48,768 nucleotides of DNA from an uncultured Bacilli bacterium. GTDB taxonomy: Bacteria > Bacillota_I > Bacilli_A > RF39 > UBA660. A program made the translations under genes and the position numbers. The notes beneath the pieces were generated by a model. It saw only the letters and a list, made by a program, of their open reading frames with translations, ran no database searches and was not told the origin of the DNA. Below, in pieces: positions 23,509 to 31,073 of this stretch (its first letter is position 1; each line of letters opens with the position of its first letter). The stretch covers positions 1 through 48,768 of the forward strand of contig CAKOSE010000006.1 in the NCBI GenBank assembly GCA_934102055.1, in the 5' to 3' direction.

Positions 23509-25128
23509 ATGAATAATAATATACCTAATGGTTTTAATGGAGGATTTAATAATTCTCCTTATGGAGGAAATTCAAGCACAGGAAATAATACTATGAGTAA
23601 CGAATTTGATTCTAGATTAGTACAAGGACAAAGTCAAAACCAAAGTACAAATAATAATTCTATGATGCAAGGTTTCTCTGGAGTTTCTAACGAAAGAAAT
23701 ACTATGCAAGGAATGAATAATGTCCCAAAAGAACCAAATATCATGCAAGGAAATATTTATCAAGAACAATCTAGTAATCAAATTAATATCCCAGGACAAG
23801 GACACTCTGGCATAAACAGTTACACTCATCAAAAAGTTGAAGAACATAAGGAAGATCCATCAGTAGTGTCCATTCCAGGTTTTAGTAGTAATCCTGCTCA
23901 AGAAAGTAACTATGGTGGAATAAATATTCCTAACTTTAATGCTGCTCCTAGCTTTGACAATCAAATAAATAACAGTTTTTATAATCAAACAAATTCATAC
24001 GAAAATAACTATTCTATGGGAAATAATGAATCTAGTTATAGCCAAAATAATACATTCCAAAATAACTTTAACAACATGAATGCTTTCGATCGAGTAGATA
24101 GCACCTTAAATAGTGTTAACAATTATAATAGTATAAATGAAAATATTACTGAAAATAATAATACTGGTTATAATAGCTTAAACTCTTATGACCATGACAA
24201 TTCCTTAAATAATTCAATTTATAATAATGAACATGAATCGCATTCTAATAATTATATGGGACAAAATAATTACACAACCAACAATTTATATGAAAACAAT
24301 ACTCCTTCACATGAAAACGAAATTACCCAAAATTATGGAAATGCCTCATCAGGAGAACCAAGTACAAACAACCTATACACACAAAATAGTTATCAAAATA
24401 ATAGCATATATGAAAATAATACACCTTCATATGAAAATGAAAACATTTCTAACTATGGAAATCCATCTTCTATAGAAACAAATCCAAATACTTTATACGG
24501 ACAAAATAGTTATCAAAATAATAACGTATATGAAAATAATGCACCTTCATATGAAAACACAAATATTCTTAATTATGGAAATGCTTCATCATTAGAAACA
24601 AATCCAAACAATTCTTATATGCAAAATAGTTATCAAAACAATAACATATATGAAAACGAAACTACTCAAAACTATGAAAACCCATCTTCAGTAGAAACAC
24701 CTACTAATAACCTATACGGACAAAATAACTATACAAATAACATCAATAGTTACGACAACAATACCTACATGAACAATAATACATATGAAAATAGTATTCC
24801 TGACAACAATAATAGAACCTCTAATAGTGTTCATACTGAAATTAAAACAATGCAAGATGATACTTCCATGGATAATGGAATGAATTCAGGTATCAATCAA
24901 TCAAGTTTATATCAAAATAACGATAATATCATAGGTAACACAAACAGTTTAAATCAAAGCATTAATTCAAACAATAGTTCATTTAACTCTTCATACGAAG
25001 ATAATTCAGTAAGCTCTAGTTACCAACCACAAAAAAAGAAATTCCCACTTTCAATTAGAGAAATGATTCTAGTAGCTATTGCCCTTATAGGAGTTATTAT
25101 TGTCGTTATTATGTACTGGCCTAAATAA
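23509..25128 (+). CDS. Asn/Ser-rich repeat protein with C-terminal membrane anchor
   Basis: 539 residues. The first 510 are low in complexity, dominated by Asn, Ser, Tyr, Gln and Gly, with almost no hydrophobic residues. Between about residues 255 and 420 there are imperfect repeats of some 40-45 residues (NNLYENNTPSHENE..., YQNNSIYENNTPSYENE..., YQNNNVYENNAPSYENT...). The last 27 residues are KKKFPLSIREMILVAIALIGVIIVVIMYWPK, a single helix, so the protein is tail-anchored with the long disordered part in the cytoplasm. Prion-like composition suggests phase separation or scaffolding; no homologue recognised. GAAGGAGATATA precedes the ATG. Confidence 0.85.
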   Translation: MNNNIPNGFNGGFNNSPYGGNSSTGNNTMSNEFDSRLVQGQSQNQSTNNNSMMQGFSGVSNERNTMQGMNNVPKEPNIMQGNIYQEQSSNQINIPGQGHSGINSYTHQKVEEHKEDPSVVSIPGFSSNPAQESNYGGINIPNFNAAPSFDNQINNSFYNQTNSYENNYSMGNNESSYSQNNTFQNNFNNMNAFDRVDSTLNSVNNYNSINENITENNNTGYNSLNSYDHDNSLNNSIYNNEHESHSNNYMGQNNYTTNNLYENNTPSHENEITQNYGNASSGEPSTNNLYTQNSYQNNSIYENNTPSYENENISNYGNPSSIETNPNTLYGQNSYQNNNVYENNAPSYENTNILNYGNASSLETNPNNSYMQNSYQNNNIYENETTQNYENPSSVETPTNNLYGQNNYTNNINSYDNNTYMNNNTYENSIPDNNNRTSNSVHTEIKTMQDDTSMDNGMNSGINQSSLYQNNDNIIGNTNSLNQSINSNNSSFNSSYEDNSVSSSYQPQKKKFPLSIREMILVAIALIGVIIVVIMYWPK

Positions 25129-25134
25129 AAGTTC

Positions 25135-25162
25135 TTGACTTTTTCAAGGTAAGTGATAAAAT
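25135..25162 (+). promoter_or_regulatory. Promoter of the asnS leader
   Basis: TTGACT (25135-25140), a 16-nt spacer and TAAAAT (25157-25162), directly ahead of the T-box leader. Confidence 0.65.
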
Positions 25163-25169
25163 ATATTTA

Positions 25170-25390
25170 ATTCGATGAAATGGAGAAGTAATATAGCATA
25201 TTAATTTTAGAGAGTCCATGTTTGGTGCAAATGGATATTGTAACTATATGAATAACACCATTGAGAGTCTTTTTGAATAAAGTAGAAAAGACCGGTTAAA
25301 CCGTTATATTAATGAGATATCAATCAGATAAAGAAGGGTGGCACCACGTCTATCTACGTCCCTTTGTTTATTTGATTTTTTTATTAGGAG
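25170..25390 (+). promoter_or_regulatory. T-box riboswitch for asparaginyl-tRNA synthetase
   Basis: The leader has a stem I with AGAGAGTCC..., a specifier loop with AAC (Asn codon, 25254-25256), the AGGGTGGCACCACG T-box (25335-25348) and a terminator whose 3' side is ACGTCCCTTT followed by T-rich sequence. Uncharged tRNA-Asn should pair with AAC and UGG and switch on asnS. Confidence 0.92.
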
Positions 25391-25399
25391 GAAACAAAA

Positions 25400-26767
25400 A
25401 TGGATTTAAAAAAAATATTTAGTGAAATTGAATGCTACAAAGACAAAGAAGTTATTCTTGAAGGTTGGATTAGAAACCATAGAAAACAAAAAGACTTTGG
25501 ATTTATAGATTTTTCTGATGGTACATGCTTCAAGCATATGCAACTAGTTTATGACAATAGCATATCAACCTTTGAAGATATTCAAAAATATCATATTGGT
25601 AGTTCTATTAAAGTAAAAGGAACCCTTACCAAGTCTTCTGGAAAAGGCCAATCGTATGAAGTAAAAGTAAGTAGCATTAAGCTTCTTGGAGACTGTCCTT
25701 TAGACTATCCAATCCAACCAAAGAGACACTCTGCAGAGTTTCTAAGAGAACAAGCTTACTTACGTCCTAGAACCAACTTATTTCAAGCAGTGTTCAGAGT
25801 AAGAAGCATTGCAGCCCTTGCTATTCATACCTACTTTGGAGAAAGAGGATACGTCTATGTAAATACCCCACTTATAACCGCAAATGATGGAGAAGGTGCA
25901 GGAGAAATGTTCCAAGTTACAACACTCGATCTAGAAAAACTTCCCTCAAAAGTAGATTACACTAAAGACTTTTACGGAAAAAAAGTTGGTCTTACCGTAA
26001 CAGGACAACTAGAAGCAGAAACATTTGCCACGGCCTTTAAGAAAACCTATACTTTTGGCCCTACTTTTAGAGCAGAAAACTCAAATACAAAAACTCATGC
26101 TAGCGAGTTCTGGATGATAGAACCAGAAATAGCCTTCTGCGACCTATCAGAAGTCATGGATATAGAAGAAGATATGCTTAAATATATAGTTAAATATGTT
26201 CTTAAAAATGCAAAAGATGAAATGGAATTTCTAGACAAATTCGTCGAAAAAGGACTAATCGCAAAGCTAGAAAAATTAATTAATAGTACTTTTACCAGAA
26301 TAACTCATGAAGAAGTTATAACTATTCTTAAGAACTCTGGTAAAGACTTTGAATTTACCCCATCTTATGGCGAAGACATAGCAAAAGAACATGAAAAATA
26401 TATAACAGAGTATTTTGATGGTCCAGTATTTATTACAGATTGGCCACGTGATATAAAAGCATTCTACATGAAAGAAAATCCAGATGGAAAAACAGTTGCT
26501 GCAGTAGACTTAGAAGTACCAGGAGCAGGAGAACTAATCGGTGGCTCTCAAAGAGAAGAAGACTATTCAAAACTAGTAAAAAGAATGAAAGAACTAGGTA
26601 TAAAAGAAGAAGGACTTTCTTGGTACTTAAACCTAAGAAAATATGGAACATGTGTCCACTCAGGATTTGGTATGGGCTTTGAAAGATTACTTATTTATTT
26701 AACTGGAGTTAATAACATAAGAGACGTAATACCATTCCCAAGAACCCCTGGAAACTGTGAATTTTAA
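25400..26767 (+). CDS. asnS: Asparaginyl-tRNA synthetase
   Basis: Class IIb synthetase charging tRNA-Asn. N-terminal OB fold (KEVILEGWIRNHRKQKDFGFIDFSDGTCFKHMQLVY, residues about 17-52) binds the anticodon; the catalytic core has motif 2 FRAENSNTKTHASEFWMIEPE and motif 3 GFGMGFERLLIYLTGVNNIRDVIPFPRTPG. Length 455 is normal. The T-box upstream with an AAC specifier agrees with the assignment against AspRS. AGGAGG is 8 nt before the ATG. Confidence 0.97.
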   Translation: MDLKKIFSEIECYKDKEVILEGWIRNHRKQKDFGFIDFSDGTCFKHMQLVYDNSISTFEDIQKYHIGSSIKVKGTLTKSSGKGQSYEVKVSSIKLLGDCPLDYPIQPKRHSAEFLREQAYLRPRTNLFQAVFRVRSIAALAIHTYFGERGYVYVNTPLITANDGEGAGEMFQVTTLDLEKLPSKVDYTKDFYGKKVGLTVTGQLEAETFATAFKKTYTFGPTFRAENSNTKTHASEFWMIEPEIAFCDLSEVMDIEEDMLKYIVKYVLKNAKDEMEFLDKFVEKGLIAKLEKLINSTFTRITHEEVITILKNSGKDFEFTPSYGEDIAKEHEKYITEYFDGPVFITDWPRDIKAFYMKENPDGKTVAAVDLEVPGAGELIGGSQREEDYSKLVKRMKELGIKEEGLSWYLNLRKYGTCVHSGFGMGFERLLIYLTGVNNIRDVIPFPRTPGNCEF

Positions 26768-26788
26768 GACTCTTATAGTCTTTTTTTT
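26766..26788 (+). terminator. Terminator of asnS
   Basis: AAGACT (26766-26771)/AGTCTT (26777-26782) stem with CTTAT loop and eight T; overlaps the stop codon region. Confidence 0.8.
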
Positions 26789-26875
26789 AATACACTTTTC
26801 TCTTTTTGTTTAAAATTAACTATTTTTTCTTGCTATATCTTTCTATTATTTATATAATTATTTTAGGTGAAGTAT

Positions 26876-27556
26876 ATGTTTAATGAAATATGTATCTATT
26901 TTTTACTTTTTATTGTTTATTCAATGATTGGTTGGTGTCTTGAAACTATTTATACTAGACTAACAGATAAAGTTTGGTCTAACAGAGGATTTCTAATAGG
27001 ACCTTATTGTCCTATATATGGAATAGGAGCAGTCTCTGTAGTATTATTCCTATCAAAATATGTTCATCATCCAGTGGCATTATTTATCCTTGCTATAGCA
27101 ATATGTAGTGTTTTAGAATATTTTACTAGTTATATCATGGAAAAACTGTTCAAAGCTAGATGGTGGGACTATTCCAATAATAAATACAACATAAACGGTA
27201 GGATCTGTTTAGAAACAATGATCCCTTTCGGACTAGGAGCATGCGTTCTAGTTTACTTTATAAATCCATTCTTCGAAGGACTACTTAGAAAAATACCTAC
27301 AACTGGTCTTGAAATTAGTGCCATAACTATTGCTATATTATTCCTATGTGATATAATCGCATCCTTTAATATAGTTAATAACTTCAAGAAAACTGTTAAA
27401 AAAGTTACTATGGACGACAGAACCGAAGACATAAACAAATATGTTAAAAACTTAATCTCACAAAAGTCATTACTCCATCGAAGACTAATTAATGCTTTCC
27501 CAAAAATACAAACAACTCTAAAAAATATAATTCCAAGTAAAATAAAAAAAGACTAG
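26876..27556 (+). CDS. CmpB-like putative ABC transporter permease (PF06541 type)
   Basis: 226-residue membrane protein with about five helices. The family signature is clear: YSMIGWCLETIY (about residues 16-27), NRGFLIGPYCPIYGIGAVSV, VLEYFTSYIMEKLFKARWWDYSNNKYNINGRICLETMIPFGLG. Function of this family is unknown; the transporter name comes from weak likeness. ATG 26876 follows AGGTGA (26865-26870) by 5 nt; a GTG at 26867 would lie within that ribosome site. Its last codons form half of a bidirectional terminator shared with gatD. Confidence 0.85.
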   Translation: MFNEICIYFLLFIVYSMIGWCLETIYTRLTDKVWSNRGFLIGPYCPIYGIGAVSVVLFLSKYVHHPVALFILAIAICSVLEYFTSYIMEKLFKARWWDYSNNKYNINGRICLETMIPFGLGACVLVYFINPFFEGLLRKIPTTGLEISAITIAILFLCDIIASFNIVNNFKKTVKKVTMDDRTEDINKYVKNLISQKSLLHRRLINAFPKIQTTLKNIIPSKIKKD

Positions 27557-27588
27557 GCTTTATGACTATTAAAAACCTTAGTCTTTTT
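27546..27588. terminator. Bidirectional terminator shared by convergent genes
   Basis: Stem 27546-27555/27579-27588 with A tract on one side and T tract on the other. The stop codons of the membrane protein (27554-27556) and of gatD (27553-27555) both fall in the left arm. Confidence 0.8.
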
Positions 27589-28239
27589 AAATTCTATAAA
27601 TTCATTATATGCCTTTTCATCAAGTGCCAAATCAAAATCTTTAAACTTAAAATCATTATCTTTAAATCTTATTAATTCCTTTAAGAAATATTCCAAAAAC
27701 TCTGGATTTCTTGCAAAAATTGGTCCTAGAGTAGTTGTGCCATAAAAGTTTTTATACTTAATTCCTTCTTCATTAAACAATGATGGTTTACTATTTTCCA
27801 TGTTATCACTATTGTTTACAAATCCATATATAGGTTTACATATATCATTTTCTAAAATAATTTCTTTAGAAACCCGTTGCACAGTCTCTATAGTATCAAA
27901 TTCAAAAATATTTAGAGCTTCTTCACCATATAAAGTTTTTCCAAATAACCCCAAAGAGTTACCAGTTGCAAGGAAGAATTTATTATCCTCAATATACTTC
28001 TTTACATCATTTTTATATTTTAATAAATGTTTTAAACATAGTCTTCTATTTTCTTCTGTTCCTTGGCTAGTTATTATTAAATCATAATTCTTTATATCTA
28101 GAGTATCATCTATTGATTTATAATCTATATTATATTTTATACCTTGTTTATCTAAGTGATACTTTATTACTTTAACATTACCTGTATCACCATACAAATT
28201 CATTATGTCACTATATAGACAAAGAATATTCATTTTCAT
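27553..28239 (-). CDS. gatD: GatD-like amidotransferase subunit lacking Cys/His catalytic pair
   Basis: In other Gram-positives GatD feeds ammonia from glutamine to MurT, which amidates the D-Glu of lipid II. Fold and motifs fit over the whole 228 residues (ILCLYSDIMNLYGDTGN at the start; GIKYKNFYGTTTLGPIFARNPEF near the end). However, where GatD has ICGGYQ with the nucleophilic Cys this protein has ATGNSL (Thr92), and where it has TYLHGP with the catalytic His it has TTTLGP (Leu171). The oxyanion segment GGGSDREQ is also replaced (SQGTEENR). It should not hydrolyse glutamine. Overlaps murT by 4 bp, so the two form a unit. Confidence 0.85.
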   Translation of the reverse strand: MKMNILCLYSDIMNLYGDTGNVKVIKYHLDKQGIKYNIDYKSIDDTLDIKNYDLIITSQGTEENRRLCLKHLLKYKNDVKKYIEDNKFFLATGNSLGLFGKTLYGEEALNIFEFDTIETVQRVSKEIILENDICKPIYGFVNNSDNMENSKPSLFNEEGIKYKNFYGTTTLGPIFARNPEFLEYFLKELIRFKDNDFKFKDFDLALDEKAYNEFIEFKKTKVFNSHKA

Positions 28240-29564
28240 TTTAATTCCTCCATAACTCTATTAAAATCATTTACATAGTCAAAATTTAATATCCCATATA
28301 TATCTCCTTGTGAAGACTCTATGTCATCTTTAGCTCCATATAAATCTTTATGTATTTTTATCTTATCATCACTGATTCCAGCATACTTAAGTCTAACTGC
28401 TAAATCATATCTCTGTGGACCACATACTATTATTCTATCTATATCCTGCTTGTTAAACAGTTCAAACTCTATATCATATAACCAAGATAAATCATCCCAA
28501 AGATATCTTCTTGATATCTCTTCCCAACCAATAACAATAGTTTTCTTTTCCTTACTTTGATAAGTATAAAGCATTGATTGATTATAAGTCGAAGCATTTT
28601 CACACTTATTATTAAGAACAAATACACGTCTTCCCTTAACACTATACTTATTATATACCTTCTTATCTCTATTTTGATTTTCAATAGCCTGTGCAATTTT
28701 ATCCTTATCCAAGTTTTGTTCCGCTAAAACAGAAAAAGCTGCCAAAGTATTATAAAAATTATATAACATATCATTATTCAAAGTAATACTATACTTATTA
28801 TTTATAGTTATTCTACAATCATCATATCCCGTTATCATATACTTAGCCTTTGGTTCTTTAAAATCACACTTCTCATTAGAGCACTTATAAGATCCTAAAT
28901 CCTCGATCAAATAATAGTCATATTTAAGTTTATGATTACACTTTATACATCTAGGACAATTCAAACTATTAAACATATTTTTTTTATACGATGTACTTAA
29001 CTTATCTATACCATAATATGTTACCTCATTTTTTCTATCTTTTAAAAACTTTTGAAGAATCGGATCATTTGCATTTAAATATAAATGAGCATCTTCTGTT
29101 AAACCTTTATTTATTTCATCAATTATAAAATCAGTATGCCTTTGTCTCGGAGGCTGATCCCTTGTAATATTCGTTATCACTATATCACTAGGTTTTATTA
29201 TAGGAACAACATACTTTATATATCTCTCATCCATTTCAAGAACTATTGCTTGTGTTTTAATTTTTCCATTTAACCCGCAGTTCTTTAAAAGAGTAGTTAT
29301 AACACCACTTGTTTCATTTCCCCCTTCTTTATTATGAGCCACAGTATAACCAGCTTCTCTCAAACCATTTGCAATTATTCTAGTAGTAGAACCCTTACCA
29401 CTTGATCCAGTTACCACAATAATCTTCTCAGGAAGTATAAACTTCTTAAGTATATTCTTATCTATCATTTTAGAAACAGTCCCAGGAAAAGCACTACCTC
29501 TTCCTATCATTACACATAACTTTGCCACTATTTTTCCAATAAAAATACTTATATACTTCATCAT
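28236..29564 (-). CDS. murT: MurT-like Mur ligase, diverged
   Basis: Mur-ligase-fold ATPase of the lipid II isoglutaminyl synthase type. Order is conserved: N-terminal IGRGSAFPGTVSKMID, P-loop GSSGKGSTTR (about residues 53-62; usual form GTNGKTTTT), TNITRDQ, a zinc ribbon (CPRCIKC ... CSNEKC, about residues 199-229) and the DUF1727 end with DDLSWLYDIEF that carries the catalytic Asp. Differences: the NPAGxN motif is NKCENASTYNQ and RDQ is followed by PPRQRHTD rather than xDRYGE. Length 442 is normal. Together with the altered GatD it points to a separate subfamily whose substrate or nitrogen source may differ. Confidence 0.85.
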   Translation of the reverse strand: MMKYISIFIGKIVAKLCVMIGRGSAFPGTVSKMIDKNILKKFILPEKIIVVTGSSGKGSTTRIIANGLREAGYTVAHNKEGGNETSGVITTLLKNCGLNGKIKTQAIVLEMDERYIKYVVPIIKPSDIVITNITRDQPPRQRHTDFIIDEINKGLTEDAHLYLNANDPILQKFLKDRKNEVTYYGIDKLSTSYKKNMFNSLNCPRCIKCNHKLKYDYYLIEDLGSYKCSNEKCDFKEPKAKYMITGYDDCRITINNKYSITLNNDMLYNFYNTLAAFSVLAEQNLDKDKIAQAIENQNRDKKVYNKYSVKGRRVFVLNNKCENASTYNQSMLYTYQSKEKKTIVIGWEEISRRYLWDDLSWLYDIEFELFNKQDIDRIIVCGPQRYDLAVRLKYAGISDDKIKIHKDLYGAKDDIESSQGDIYGILNFDYVNDFNRVMEELK

Positions 29565-29579
29565 ATCACCTCTGATATG
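29562..29579 (-). promoter_or_regulatory. Hairpin holding the murT ribosome site in its loop
   Basis: On the minus strand CATATCA (29573-29579) pairs with TGATATG (29562-29568) around the loop GAGG (29569-29572), which is the Shine-Dalgarno sequence; the start codon is at the end of the stem. Confidence 0.5.
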
Positions 29580-29615
29580 AGTATAACATATATTTTAACC
29601 CTTTTATAATATTTC

Positions 29616-29644
29616 TTTACTTTTTTAAAACTTTATGATATAAT
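29616..29644 (+). promoter_or_regulatory. Promoter of the secreted-protein gene
   Basis: TTTACT (29616-29621), 17 nt, TATAAT (29639-29644); start codon 24 nt further on. Confidence 0.7.
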
Positions 29645-29667
29645 ACGAAGCATTCAAAGGGGGATTT

Positions 29668-30111
29668 ATGTTTTATAGAATTTTTAGAATAATAACAGTT
29701 ATTAGTTTTTTAGTAGTAGCATCTTTCCTAAGAACTAATCTTATTAATAGTTATACTTCATATGAAAATATATCCAGTTCTTTATCAAATAATTTAAAAG
29801 TAGAAAATCTAAGTCAAAACAAAAAAGAAAACGATTACACAATTAAAATAACTAATTATGATAACCACGATAGAACTTTTACTATCGCACTTATAACCTC
29901 AAACGAAAACACTATTCCTAACAATAATATTAAATATAAAATAATAAGAGATGATACTTTCATAAAAACTGATAACCTAAGTCAAAATGGTTACTTATCA
30001 AAACAAACACTAAAAAAAGAAGAATCATCTATATATAAAATAAAAATATGGTTAGATAACACAAAACAACCATCAGATGGAAAATTTTCATCAAAAATAG
30101 CATTAGTTTAA
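29668..30111 (+). CDS. Small membrane-anchored or secreted protein
   Basis: 147 residues. Residues 5-22 (IFRIITVISFLVVASFLR) form a signal or anchor helix. The rest is a polar, strand-rich domain with YTIKITNYDNHDRTFTIALITSN and SSIYKIKIWLDN; such IKI/NxDxxxxTF patterns recall the beta-sandwich of TasA/camelysin-like envelope proteins, but no signature allows a firm call. AAGGGGG precedes the ATG; it has its own promoter and a terminator overlapping its last codons. Confidence 0.65.
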   Translation: MFYRIFRIITVISFLVVASFLRTNLINSYTSYENISSSLSNNLKVENLSQNKKENDYTIKITNYDNHDRTFTIALITSNENTIPNNNIKYKIIRDDTFIKTDNLSQNGYLSKQTLKKEESSIYKIKIWLDNTKQPSDGKFSSKIALV

Positions 30112-30125
30112 TAGCTATTTTTTTT
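30094..30125 (+). terminator. Terminator of the secreted-protein gene
   Basis: AAAATAGC (30094-30101)/GCTATTTT (30114-30121) stem, then a T run; the stem lies within the last codons. Confidence 0.8.
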
Positions 30126-30158
30126 GTTACATGTTATACTCTAAAGTAGGTGGTTTAA

Positions 30159-31073
30159 GTGAAAAAAGTAAATACTTTAATAGAAAAAAGAGAAAATAAT
30201 CTAAGAGATATATTTTTAAATAATATGAACAAGGAATACTTTAAAGAAATAGTTTCCCTACTTGATATAAAACAAGATAAATTATATAAACATACCTCAA
30301 GTTTAGAAAACTCATCCTTAGAATATAAAAACTGTATGACCTGCAAAGGCCTTTCAAATTGTAAAAATGAACTAAAAGGTTATTGTAACCTACCAGTTGT
30401 AGATGGTGAAGATATTACCTTTGTTTATAAAGCATGTAGATTTAAACAAAAAGATCTAGAATCTAATAAATATAAAGAAAACCTAAATTTATATGATGTA
30501 CCAAGTTCCTTAAAAGATGCCAAAGTAAAAGGAATATATACAGACGATGTATCAAGAGGAGATGCTATTAGGTACATTATAGATTTTCTAAATAATTATA
30601 AAGAAAAAAAACCAAAAGGAATGTACTTACACGGTAATTTCGGATGTGGAAAAACCTATCTAGTAGCAGCACTCTTTAATGAACTTGCAAAAAGAGGAGA
30701 AAGAAGTGCAATTATATACTTTCCAGAATTTCTAAGATCATTAAAAGTTTCATTCGGAAACAATAATGAAGAAGAAGCCTCATTCGGAGATAAGTATGAG
30801 TATATAAAAAACATTCCCTATCTTTTAATAGACGATATAGGAGCAGAAAACGTTACAGCATGGGGAAGAGACGAAATTCTAGGAACACTTCTTCAATATA
30901 GAATGAACGAAAATCTAACAACCTTTTTTACTTCAAACTTAACTATTCAAGAACTAGAAGATCACCTAGCAGCATCCTCTAATAAAATGGAAAAAGTAAA
31001 AGCAAGAAGAATAACCTCACGAATAAAAGCTCTTACTTGTGACATTCAAATAATAGGGAAGTCTAGAAGATGA
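30159..31073 (+). CDS. dnaI: DnaI-like helicase-loader ATPase
   Basis: AAA+ protein related to the Bacillus loader that places DnaC helicase on DNA. N-terminal domain has a Cys cluster (CMTCKGLSNCKNELKGYCNLP, about residues 59-79) like the zinc-binding part of DnaI; the ATPase has Walker A GNFGCGKTY (about residues 163-171), Walker B LLIDDIGAE and sensor 1 FFTSNLT. Start is GTG 30159 with AGGTGG before it. Normally dnaB and dnaI are paired; here the overlapping partner (4 bp) is an RNB-domain protein instead. 304 residues, normal length. Confidence 0.88.
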   Translation: MKKVNTLIEKRENNLRDIFLNNMNKEYFKEIVSLLDIKQDKLYKHTSSLENSSLEYKNCMTCKGLSNCKNELKGYCNLPVVDGEDITFVYKACRFKQKDLESNKYKENLNLYDVPSSLKDAKVKGIYTDDVSRGDAIRYIIDFLNNYKEKKPKGMYLHGNFGCGKTYLVAALFNELAKRGERSAIIYFPEFLRSLKVSFGNNNEEEASFGDKYEYIKNIPYLLIDDIGAENVTAWGRDEILGTLLQYRMNENLTTFFTSNLTIQELEDHLAASSNKMEKVKARRITSRIKALTCDIQIIGKSRR

